A stretch of 33,627 nt of DNA from Candidatus Avidesulfovibrio excrementigallinarum (GTDB lineage Bacteria; Desulfobacterota; Desulfovibrionia; Desulfovibrionales; Desulfovibrionaceae): positions 1-33,627 of the forward strand of contig DVMI01000032.1 of NCBI GenBank assembly GCA_018715085.1, read 5' to 3'. Both the position numbers and the translations under genes were made by a program. Shown in pieces: positions 15,597-22,997 of this stretch (positions are counted from its first letter, which is position 1; the number at the start of each line of letters is the position of its first letter). Under the pieces are notes generated by a model. The model ran no database searches. It was given only the letters and a program-made list of their open reading frames with translations, and was not told where the DNA came from.

Positions 15597-16181
15597 CTAA
15601 AGCGTGACTGGCGCGGCGGTCTTGAAGTTCAAAAAGCCCATCACCGTCAGGCAGTAGCCATAGGGCTTGGTGATGTTCAGGTAATTGTGCCAGAACTGGA
15701 ATTCGCTGTGTTTTTCGACGCCGCGCAGCGACAGTTCGTGGTTGAGCGATTTGTTAAGCCACATTTCGGCATGGGCCTTGGCGATATCGTCGTCAATCCA
15801 GGTGGGGAAGTATTCGACATATTCCGCAGCCCAGCCGCCGATCAGCCGGCCCTGCTTGTCTTTGCCCCAGCAGATGCCGATGCCTGTGGCAATGGCCCGG
15901 TGTTCCTCGATGCGCGCGCCGTTGGCCGCCATGATGACTTCGAGCACGGCCCCGTGATGGAATTTGTCGGCCACTTTGTCTACGGGCACGATGTTGCCGT
16001 ACAGTTCCTTAGGCAGCACGGAGGTGTAAGGGATTATGTTGAAGTTTTCGATTCTGGCCTGCATCAGCGCGGAATCGTAGCAGAATGTTTCGTACGGCTG
16101 GGGCGGAATGCCGTCTTCGGCTTCGCCGGCGCCGCCGGAAATGAAGGCCAGTGTCGGATAGCGGGTACCAATCGTTTCCAT
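15597..16181 (-). CDS. aaxB: Pyruvoyl-dependent arginine decarboxylase (PvlArgDC, AaxB type)
   Basis: Converts arginine to agmatine and CO2, consuming a proton. The 194-residue proenzyme is expected to cut itself between Thr53 and Ser54 in IIPYTSVLP, turning Ser54 into the pyruvoyl cofactor; AaxB of Chlamydia is cut at the equivalent pair. Other family features are [13 protein letters not shown] near residue 13 and GICWGK near 108. The ATG at 16181 follows GAGGAG by six bases. The antiporter gene lies downstream on the same strand, giving the decarboxylase-antiporter pair of the Chlamydia aax system without an evident porin gene. Likely roles are acid resistance or arginine removal. Confidence 0.9.
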   Translation of the reverse strand: METIGTRYPTLAFISGGAGEAEDGIPPQPYETFCYDSALMQARIENFNIIPYTSVLPKELYGNIVPVDKVADKFHHGAVLEVIMAANGARIEEHRAIATGIGICWGKDKQGRLIGGWAAEYVEYFPTWIDDDIAKAHAEMWLNKSLNHELSLRGVEKHSEFQFWHNYLNITKPYGYCLTVMGFLNFKTAAPVTL

Positions 16182-16779
16182 GACAGACTCCTCGGGAGTT
16201 AAAGATGCGGGCCGGCGGGAATCGCCCGGCTCAAGTTGCCCATGGGTCTGTTTGAGCATTTATTTCAATGATAACAAATTAGTATCTGCATATCCGGGGT
16301 ATTTTCTGCGGGGGGGGGAACAGCGGCCTCAGGGAAAAGGCCGGGTGCCGGCGCTGCCTGAGGCAGGAGCCGGAAGACTGAGCAAAGAAAAGGCGTTGTC
16401 TGCCTTTGCCGGGAGTAACAGGCACGGGCAGGCGGAAACGGGGCGTGTAACAGGCAGAGGATCAGCGGCTGGCGGCATTTGCGCCGCAGGCGCGCTGCCC
16501 GTGCGGGCAAGGGCGCTGTGCCGGCAATGGATTACAGGCATGGAGGCGCGGCCTGGGGGAAGGTCGCGGCGTTGAGGGCGGAAATCCCGTTTTTCCAGAA
16601 AGGCTGGTGCGGCCGGGGCAAGGGGGGAGGCTGCCTGCGCTGTCCCGGCCTGTCTGTGCGCGGCGTTTCCGGCACGGCGGCGGCTGAGGGTCGAGGGTGA
16701 TCTCGCTGCCCTGAAAAGCCGCCTGCAGGGAAGCGGGGGAACGAAGCCGTATTGCCGCAAAGGATGCGCAGGAGGGGGG
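16182..16779. other. GC-rich gap between selU and the arginine decarboxylase gene
   Basis: An AT-rich patch at 16257-16300, about 80-120 bases upstream of the decarboxylase start, is where its promoter would be expected; a TATCAT box is present on the minus strand but with no convincing -35 partner. A run of nine G residues lies at 16310-16318. No gene is supported. Confidence 0.4.
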
Positions 16780-17919
16780 TTATGCGGTCAGCAGCGTACC
16801 GGAAGACGCGTCAGGCACGTTGCTGGCGGAATGCGGTGCGCCGTGCAGGGCGATCAGGCGTGCTTCGACGGCAGCCAGCCGTTCGGCAGCCAGGGCGGCG
16901 TCGTGATTGGCCAGCCGCAGCACCGCGAAGAGAGGCCGCCCGTGCTTGTCCAGCTGCCGCCGGTAGAGGGCGTCGTAGCTGACCAGCACTTCCGCCACGG
17001 CCTCCCGGTAGCGTCCTGCGGCGATGTCTGCAGCACAGCGGCGCGTGCGTTCCGAGCCGAGCCTTTTCTCAAGACGCCACAGGCATGCGGTCAGCGCCTC
17101 CTGCCACTGCGGGGCGGCGTACTCCCGGGTCAGACAGTCGACGCGGGCTTCAAAGGGGATGTCGGCCAGCACAAGCCGCCCCGTGCGGATGTGTGCAAAA
17201 AATTCGTCGCACAGCGCGATGTTGCCGATGCGCTTGTCTTCGTCTTCCAGCCAGACCGGACGGGAAGGATCCAGGGCGCGCCACTGTTCGCAGAGGGCGT
17301 TTTCCATGCTTTCTCCGCTGGGCTGTTCGCCAAGGCCTACCGCGCCAAAGGCCGACCCCCGGTGGTTGGCCAGCCCTTCCAGATCGATGACCTGGTGGCC
17401 GCGTCCGGCAAGGGCGCGCAGCATGGCGGTTTTGCCGCTGCCGGTCATGCCGCCAAGCACAAGTACGGGCGAGGGACAGCCGGCAAGCACCTGGCGGACA
17501 TGCCGCCGGTAGGCGTTGTAGCCGCCTTCGAGCACCAGCGCGCTGAAGCCGCCCAGTTCCAGAAGCCAGGCCATGGCGTTGCTGCGCATGCCGCCCCGCC
17601 AGCAGTGGAGGAGCACCTCGGGCCGGGCATTATGGCTGCGCGGACGGGGCAGAGAGGGCCGCAGCGTCTCGCGCGCATGGGCCAGTTTGCTGGCAAGTTG
17701 CGGCCCGACCAGGTTGAGCGCCAGGTGGACGGCTGCTTCCGGGCCGCCTTTGGCATAGGCCGTGCCGACTTTGGCGCGCTCTTCGTCAGACAGCGTGGGG
17801 ATGTTGATCGCTCCGGGAATGTGTCCGTGTGCGTATTCGGCAGGGGAACGGGCATCCACCACCGGCAGTCCCGCGTCACGCCGGGCCATGAATTGCTGAA
17901 TGTCCAGAAGCTGGGGCAT
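16780..17919 (-). CDS. selU: tRNA 2-selenouridine synthase SelU/MnmH
   Basis: Replaces sulfur by selenium in 2-thiouridine at tRNA position 34, using selenophosphate. The 379-residue protein has an N-terminal rhodanese domain with the catalytic Cys106 in HCWRGGMRS, then a P-loop domain with GMTGSGKT (157-164). Length and order match the family. The ATG at 17919 begins the conserved MPQLLDI segment, but no good Shine-Dalgarno precedes it; a GTG 11 codons upstream is possible and has none either. Together with yedF this suggests selenium use; selD, selA and selB are not in the window. Confidence 0.93.
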   Translation of the reverse strand: MPQLLDIQQFMARRDAGLPVVDARSPAEYAHGHIPGAINIPTLSDEERAKVGTAYAKGGPEAAVHLALNLVGPQLASKLAHARETLRPSLPRPRSHNARPEVLLHCWRGGMRSNAMAWLLELGGFSALVLEGGYNAYRRHVRQVLAGCPSPVLVLGGMTGSGKTAMLRALAGRGHQVIDLEGLANHRGSAFGAVGLGEQPSGESMENALCEQWRALDPSRPVWLEDEDKRIGNIALCDEFFAHIRTGRLVLADIPFEARVDCLTREYAAPQWQEALTACLWRLEKRLGSERTRRCAADIAAGRYREAVAEVLVSYDALYRRQLDKHGRPLFAVLRLANHDAALAAERLAAVEARLIALHGAPHSASNVPDASSGTLLTA

Positions 17920-18336
17920 GGCTTGCAGAAGGGGTAGGGCGGTTATCACAGCCGCGCAGGCGCCGCCGCGGCTGTATGGGACAACCTGCCGGGGAGACGG
18001 CGTTTCCGGAGGGAAGGCGTCCGGCGCGGGCCCGGCAGAAGACACTGTAAGGGCAGATGGCGTGCGGCATGGCGCGCTTTGGCGTGCTGTGCGCTCTTGA
18101 GGCCGGATCTGCCGCCGCTAGGGAGCGGCAGGCGGCAGGCGGCTGTGTCCGCCAGATCGGCGTCATTGCACGCTGGCCGCTCTTGTGAGAGCAAAAAAGG
18201 GCTATACGGCACAGCCGGGACGTTGTCAAAACGGCCTGAGAGCCTCTTGCCGCACGTTGTGGATGCGCGTATCGTGCACGTCTGGCCGGGAGTCGGAAGG
18301 CGCGGCCTGAAAGACGCCTGGGGCCTGGAGGAATGT
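17920..18336. other. Divergent gap between selU and the B3/B4 gene
   Basis: Both flanking genes are transcribed outward, so their promoters should lie here. The sequence is GC-rich with several short repeats of GGCAGGCGGC type near 18125-18145. No confident promoter, operator or RNA gene was found. Confidence 0.4.
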
Positions 18337-19047
18337 ATGAAATATCTTGTAGATGCGGCGGTGTTTGAACGCTATCCCGGCTTTCGGCGTATGGTCGTCG
18401 TGGCCGAAGACGTGGACAACCGCAGCGAAGTGCCCGCGCTGCGTGACCTGCTGCGTTGCTGCGAGGACGGCGTGCGCGGCGAAGACATGGCCAACTTCAA
18501 GGAGCTGCCCGCGCTGGCCGCGTGGATACAGGCCTTTGTGGACATGGGGCTCAAGCCCAACCGGTATCCGCCTTCCGTGGTCAACCTGATCAAGCGCGTC
18601 CGCAACGGCAAGCCGTTGCCGTACGTCAACTCGCTGGTGGCGGTGTTCAACTGCATCAGCCTCAAGTATCTTGTGCCGTGTGGCGGCGACGATCGCGACG
18701 TGGTGCGCGGCGATCTGCGGCTGGGCCTTGCCACAGGTCAGGAAACGTATGTGCCGCTTGGCCAGCCGGACGTGCTGGAGCATCCGCCCGTGGGAGAAAT
18801 CATCTACTACGACACGGGCGACAACGACGTGTTCTGCCGGGCGTGGTGCTGGAAAAACGGCGATCGCAGCAAGCTCATGCCCGGAACCCGCCGGGCAATC
18901 ATCAATGTGGACGCCATGGATCCGGCAACAGTAGCCCGCCTTGAACAGGCAGCCGGCGAACTGGCCGGATTGCTGCGCGAGCATACAGGCGCCAGAACGG
19001 TCATCCACCGGATTGCTCCGGAAACGCCTTCGTTCGAACTTGACTGA
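18337..19047 (+). CDS. Free-standing B3/B4-domain protein (PheT-editing-like fold)
   Basis: A 236-residue soluble protein resembling the B3/B4 domain of the phenylalanyl-tRNA synthetase beta chain, which edits mischarged tRNA. Segments supporting this are VVVAEDVDN near 25, PPSVVNLIKR near 90, PLPYVNSLVAVFN near 104 and the C-terminal TRRAIINVDAM. Stand-alone members are widespread and mostly uncharacterised; they could remove wrong amino acids from tRNA or act on a free aminoacyl compound. The ATG at 18337 is chosen because GGAGG is five bases upstream, although the frame extends further. A strong terminator lies 39 bases after the stop, so it is probably monocistronic. Confidence 0.82.
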   Translation: MKYLVDAAVFERYPGFRRMVVVAEDVDNRSEVPALRDLLRCCEDGVRGEDMANFKELPALAAWIQAFVDMGLKPNRYPPSVVNLIKRVRNGKPLPYVNSLVAVFNCISLKYLVPCGGDDRDVVRGDLRLGLATGQETYVPLGQPDVLEHPPVGEIIYYDTGDNDVFCRAWCWKNGDRSKLMPGTRRAIINVDAMDPATVARLEQAAGELAGLLREHTGARTVIHRIAPETPSFELD

Positions 19048-19085
19048 CACACGCCGTGTTTTGGGTCTCTTGTCATTGACACGCC

Positions 19086-19126
19086 AAAGAGGAGGGCTCC
19101 CGCGTTGAGGGAACACTCCTCTTTTT
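19086..19126 (+). terminator. Rho-independent terminator of the B3/B4 gene
   Basis: AAAGAGGAG (19086) pairs with CTCCTCTTT (19116-19124), with further pairing inside, and the right arm runs into a T run ending at 19126. Confidence 0.85.
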
Positions 19127-19329
19127 GTTCTGCCCTGTGCGCGGGCAGAGAAGACGGCATGCGTCCGGTCCGGAAAAGGCCGGCGTGGCGCAATGCCCGC
19201 CGGGTGTTGCTTGAGAAAACCGCGTGCCCGCCATGCGTTGCGGGAACCGCCGGTGTGTCCTTTGTTCCAGAGGGATTGCCAGAGCTGTTCCGGTCAGGAC
19301 TGCCCTGGGGCGTGGCGCGGCACGCCGTG

Positions 19330-19384
19330 AAAACCGGATTACGGCGGGAAAGCAACGCCGGATCTGGGCTTGCCGTAAATCCGG
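19330..19384 (-). terminator. Rho-independent terminator of the cupin gene
   Basis: Twelve base pairs with one bulged base (19334-19345 with 19372-19384) end in four T residues on the minus strand, immediately after the cupin stop. With the opposing terminator at 19086 it insulates the two convergent genes. The 344-base gap 19048-19391 holds nothing else I can support. Confidence 0.7.
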
Positions 19385-19391
19385 CGCAGTG

Positions 19392-19916
19392 TCAGGGAAG
19401 CTGGGCGTATTCGTCGTCACTGACAGGATCCAGCCATTCGTTGCGGGTGTTTTCCCCCGGAACTTCTACGGCAATATGGACAAACCAGCTGTCTTTTGCC
19501 GCGCCGTGCCAGTGCCGGACGCCGGCAGGAATGTGCACCACATCGCCGGGATGCAGTTCGCGGGCAGGCTTTCCCCATTCCTGATACCAGCCTCGTCCCG
19601 CGGTGCACAACAGGATCTGTCCGCCGCCTTTTGTGGCGTGGTGAATGTGCCAGTTGTTGCGGCAGGCGGGTTCAAAGGTGACGTTGCCGATGATGACGCC
19701 TTCTGTGGAAAGCATGTTCAGATAGCTGTTTCCCACAAAATAGCGGGCATAGGCCGTGTTGGCCCCGCCACGGGGAAAGAGTTCAAAATTGTCCGGCATG
19801 GTGGCCTCCTGTAGAGTTTCTTGATGTTGCGCGGCAGCCCAGGCCATGGAGGGCAGCATGCCCAGGCTCAGGGCAAACAGCGCGCCTGTCATCAGTATGT
19901 ACAGTCTTTTGGGCAT
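19392..19916 (-). CDS. Cupin-domain protein with signal peptide and strong internal start
   Basis: A 174-residue protein whose N-terminus looks like a signal peptide (hydrophobic residues 5-24, SMAWA-AAQ cleavage near 27), followed by a single cupin barrel. Likely metal ligands are His90 and His92 or His93, Gln100 and His135 or His137 (motifs HIHH and GDVVHIPAGVRHWH). The long form starts at 19916 behind AGGAG. Met40 at 19799 has AGGAGG exactly five bases before it and begins MPDNFELF, so a cytoplasmic form starting there is equally plausible. It lies 222 bases after a CMD-family gene with the same arrangement. Such CMD-cupin pairs are seen in many genomes, with no settled function. Confidence 0.85.
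   Translation of the reverse strand: MPKRLYILMTGALFALSLGMLPSMAWAAAQHQETLQEATMPDNFELFPRGGANTAYARYFVGNSYLNMLSTEGVIIGNVTFEPACRNNWHIHHATKGGGQILLCTAGRGWYQEWGKPARELHPGDVVHIPAGVRHWHGAAKDSWFVHIAVEVPGENTRNEWLDPVSDDEYAQLP
19797..19810 (-). promoter_or_regulatory. Internal ribosome site and start in the cupin gene
   Basis: On the minus strand AGGAGG (19805-19810) stands five bases before an in-frame ATG (19797-19799), a better ribosome site than that of the upstream start. It would give a 135-residue protein lacking the signal peptide. Confidence 0.6.
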
Positions 19917-20138
19917 GAGGTGTGTTCTCCTGCAAAGGCTCCGCGGGCGGTTGCGAAGCCGGGATTTCTGGCGGCTGCCGCTGCAGCCGCCAGAACGGCG
20001 TTTTGGCAAATGCGGATTTTTCTGCAAAGAATGTCAGCAAGGCGCCACGGTCCCCCGGAGGCCGGCCGCGCGCAAAGGCGGCGGACAGGCTTTGGCGGGG
20101 CCGGTGTTTTTAAGGACGGAGCATGCGCATGGAGCGCA

Positions 20139-21023
20139 TCAGGAGTCCTGCATGACGGCATTGACGCAGCCAAGGGCGTTGAGTGTGCGCGGAAAGCCGA
20201 TGTACGGAAGCATCTGAGCCAGCGTGTCGATCAGTTCCTGCTTGGTGTTGCCCACGTTTGCGTTGCCCTGTACATGGGCTTTCACCTGCGCCTCACACCC
20301 TCCCAGCGCGCTGACAACGGCAAAGGTCAGCAGTTCCCGCGTCTTCAGGTCAAGTCCTGTGCGGGTATAGATGTCGCCAAAGCAGAAGGCGGAAAGCCAG
20401 TTTACGAGGATGTCTTTCTGACTTTCTGGCGTTGCAGCGTGCATTTTGTCGATGGTTTCGCCAAAGATCGACTTCTGTACGGCAAGTCCGCGGTCAAAGC
20501 GGTTGTCTTCTGTCACTGTGGCCTGGCTTTCAACCGGGAGCGCAATCCCCTGCGCGGCAAAGACGTCGTTGATCCGGCGCAGCGCGCTTTCGGTCTTGGG
20601 AAAGCCGATGTAAGGCGCGCACTGGTACAGCGCTTCCTTGATTTCGACCGGCGTGACGCCGTCGCGCAGCGCCGCCTTGGTTTGCAGGTCCAGTGGCTCC
20701 AGCGTCTGGCAGGTTGTGAGCACGACCAGAATGACAAGGTGGCGCTGCCTGACGTCCAGGACGCCCCGTGCGGCGATCTCTCCGTACATGAGGCGATCGC
20801 GGATGGCGATAAAATCGGGATCAGTGTCTGCAAGCGCGCACGGCGCTCCGGCAAATACAGACTGTGTGTACTGGGCCGCGGCCTGAACTCTGTCCGGCAT
20901 GGCTGCCTCCTTATGCTGCTCAACAGGGCTTGCCAGAGCAGGCGCGCCATGTCCGGTCAGAAACAGTACGGCCAGTGTCGCAAGGGCAGGGAACAGACAC
21001 CGCGCGAAAACGGCCTTCATCAT
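20139..21023 (-). CDS. Carboxymuconolactone decarboxylase (CMD)-family protein, two CMD domains, signal peptide and internal start
   Basis: A 294-residue protein. Residues 1-31 form a signal peptide (hydrophobic 8-24, APALA-SPVE). Two CMD-like repeats follow, about 55-150 and 185-290, each ending in a similar APYIGFPKT or LPYIGFPRT helix pair. The CxxC of AhpD-type members is absent, so a peroxidase role is unlikely from sequence alone. The long start at 21023 has AGGAGG seven bases upstream. An internal ATG at 20900 (Met42, MPDRVQ) has AAGGAGG five bases upstream and would give a signal-less form. A cupin gene with a matching design lies downstream on the same strand; joint action in a lactone or quinone reaction is only a guess. 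Confidence 0.87.
   Translation of the reverse strand: MMKAVFARCLFPALATLAVLFLTGHGAPALASPVEQHKEAAMPDRVQAAAQYTQSVFAGAPCALADTDPDFIAIRDRLMYGEIAARGVLDVRQRHLVILVVLTTCQTLEPLDLQTKAALRDGVTPVEIKEALYQCAPYIGFPKTESALRRINDVFAAQGIALPVESQATVTEDNRFDRGLAVQKSIFGETIDKMHAATPESQKDILVNWLSAFCFGDIYTRTGLDLKTRELLTFAVVSALGGCEAQVKAHVQGNANVGNTKQELIDTLAQMLPYIGFPRTLNALGCVNAVMQDS
20898..20912 (-). promoter_or_regulatory. Internal ribosome site and start in the CMD gene
   Basis: On the minus strand AAGGAGG (20906-20912) stands five bases before an in-frame ATG (20898-20900). The flanks nearly match the internal start of the cupin gene: GGAGGC, two differing bases, then CCATGCCGGACA. Confidence 0.6.
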
Positions 21024-21621
21024 GGCAGAGCCTCCTCTGAGTTTTTCAGTTGGTATCCTTTTGCAGGAAGATATGCCGGATGGAGGCTGGAAAACAGACA
21101 CATTCTCCGCAATTTATTGCCTAAAACTGGCACGCGTGGCCGGATTCTGCCCGGCATGCGGCTGTGCGGCCGCCGCGCCTGCCGGAAGGAGGAACGCGGA
21201 AGGGCGGCTGGCCCTGTGTCAGGCATGCGGAACAGCCGGCATGCGGTTGCCGGTGCGGCAGCGCTGTGTTGCAGGGCGTTGCGCGTCAGGCGGGGAGGTC
21301 GCGCAGGTCGTGGATTTCCGGCCGTCCGGAAGAAAAAGGAAACCGGCTGTGCATGGCCACAGCCGGTTTGTGCCTGCCGTGTGCAACCTGGTCATAATAC
21401 ATGGCAGGCAGGAGCAGGCACCGTGGCAAGGGGCAAACCCGGCGCCTGCCAGAATGGGGGGGCGGTGTTGCAGGACCGGCGTCTGCGCGTACAGGTGCTT
21501 TTTTGCCGGGCAGGCGCGGTTTTTGGCTGTGCGGCAGTGCCGTTTGCGCGCCGTTTCCGGCACAAAGGGGCTGCAGGAAAAAGACGCGCAAAGAAAGCAG
21601 AGGCGCGGCGCGCAATCCGCA
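21024..21621. other. Gap between the CMD gene and the thiolase gene
   Basis: No gene supported. It contains the thiolase-operon terminator at 21333-21369 and an AT-richer stretch at 21040-21130 where the CMD promoter should lie. Long plus-strand frames here are chance products of GC-rich sequence. Confidence 0.4.
21333..21369 (-). terminator. Rho-independent terminator of the AtuA-CaiB-thiolase operon
   Basis: Twelve perfect base pairs (21340-21351 with 21358-21369) around a 6-base loop, followed on the minus strand by CCTTTTTCT. It lies about 250 bases after the thiolase stop. Confidence 0.75.
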
Positions 21622-22806
21622 CTAGCCGGCGTTTTCAACCATGGCTGCCACACCCATGCCGCCGCCGACACAAAGGGTGGCCAGGCCCAGCCGGGCGTTT
21701 TGTTGCCGCATGGCGTGCAACAGGGTGACAAGAATGCGGCACCCTGAGGCCCCGACAGGATGGCCCAGGGCGATGGCCCCGCCGTTGACGTTGACGATGG
21801 CGTCATCCCAGTCCAGTGCCTTGCCAACGGCCAGGCACTGGGCGGCAAAGGCTTCGTTGGCTTCAATAAGATCGAAGTCCTGCATGGACTTGCCTGTTTG
21901 CTGCAGCAGACGGCGTGTGGCGGCAATGGGGCCTGTGCCCATATAGGCGGGATCGACGCCCGCCGCGCTTCCGGCCACCCAGTAGGCCATGGGGCTGGTG
22001 CAGAAGCGGGCTGCCGCCCCGGCACTCATGACCACGACAGCCGCAGCGCCGTCGTTGATGCCCGAAGCGTTGCCGGCTGTTACGGTTCCGTCTGGTTTGA
22101 AGGCCGGCCGCAGGGGAGCCAGACTTTCCACAGTGACGTTATCCCTGGGGGCCTCGTCGTCACTGACGAGCAGGCGTTCTTTCTTTCTGACCACCGGCAC
22201 AGGAACGATCTCTTCGCGGAACGCACCCTGCGCGCGGGCACGCTGGCATTTGTTCTGACTGCGGGCGGCAAAGGCGTCCTGCTCTTCACGGGTGATGCCG
22301 TAGCGGGCGGCGATGTTTTCGGCTGTGATGCCCATGTGAATGTTGCCGAAGGCGTCCCACAGGGCGTCCCTGACCAGCGTGTCGATCAGGGTGCTGTCGT
22401 TGAGCCGGTACCCGAAACGGGCCTTGTTCAGGGCAAAGGGCGCGGCGGACATGTTTTCCATGCCGCCGGCGACCACCACGTCCGCCTGGCCTGAGCCGAC
22501 CATGAGCGCGGCCAGCTGCACACTCTGCAGGCCGGAACCGCAGACCATGTTCAGTGTCTGGGCGGGGATTTCAACAGGCAGGCCGGCCTTGATGGCGGCC
22601 TGTCTGGCCACGTTCTGCCCCTGGGCGCCCTGCAGCACGCACCCCATGATCACTGTATCCACGCAGTCTTTGGGCAGTCCGGCCCTGTGCAGGGCTTCTT
22701 CAATAACCAGAGCTCCCAGATCCGCCGCTGGAATGCCGGACAGGGCTCCGCCCATTTTGCCAATGGGGGTGCGGCAGGCTCCCGCCAGAACAATGGAGCG
22801 TGTCAT
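21622..22806 (-). CDS. Acetyl-CoA acetyltransferase (thiolase II family)
   Basis: A 394-residue thiolase with the full catalytic set: Cys89 in NMVCGSG, which takes the acyl group, His349 in GHPVGASG, and Cys379 in LCVGGGMG; NEAFAAQ near 317 is also typical. Length is normal for AtoB/PhaA enzymes. The ATG at 22806 has GAGGA five to six bases upstream. It is last in a minus-strand operon after a CoA transferase and the two AtuA parts, 191 bases beyond the CoA transferase, and precedes a terminator. In this setting degradation of a 3-oxoacyl-CoA to acetyl-CoA is more likely than synthesis, but chain length cannot be told from sequence. Confidence 0.95.
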   Translation of the reverse strand: MTRSIVLAGACRTPIGKMGGALSGIPAADLGALVIEEALHRAGLPKDCVDTVIMGCVLQGAQGQNVARQAAIKAGLPVEIPAQTLNMVCGSGLQSVQLAALMVGSGQADVVVAGGMENMSAAPFALNKARFGYRLNDSTLIDTLVRDALWDAFGNIHMGITAENIAARYGITREEQDAFAARSQNKCQRARAQGAFREEIVPVPVVRKKERLLVSDDEAPRDNVTVESLAPLRPAFKPDGTVTAGNASGINDGAAAVVVMSAGAAARFCTSPMAYWVAGSAAGVDPAYMGTGPIAATRRLLQQTGKSMQDFDLIEANEAFAAQCLAVGKALDWDDAIVNVNGGAIALGHPVGASGCRILVTLLHAMRQQNARLGLATLCVGGGMGVAAMVENAG

Positions 22807-22913
22807 GTTAGTTCCTCGTAAGACATTGATGATGTGTGGACGCCTTTTTTTGAGGGGCCGCCAGAGCCCGGGGCGGGCTGGCCTTGAAGTTTTTTTTGCA
22901 AAGGCAGTGCCGC

Positions 22914-22938
22914 CCGCGCGCAGAGGGCGCGGTTTTTT
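22914..22938 (+). terminator. Terminator-like hairpin opposing the CaiB-thiolase operon
   Basis: CCGCGC (22914-22919) pairs with GCGCGG (22927-22932) and six T residues follow on the plus strand. It sits in the 191-base gap between two minus-strand genes, so it would act on an antisense transcript or merely form an mRNA hairpin. Confidence 0.35.
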
Positions 22939-22997
22939 GCACCCGGCGCGGGCGTCTGCTCTCGCGTCCGTCAGCGGGGCCCCGGCATGGGGCCGCC

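Noticed and set aside
21062-21080. Minus-strand CGGCAT...TGCAAAA upstream of the CMD gene as a sigma54 promoter
   Set aside because: The step is 13 bases and the first box lacks its T; no activator gene is adjacent.
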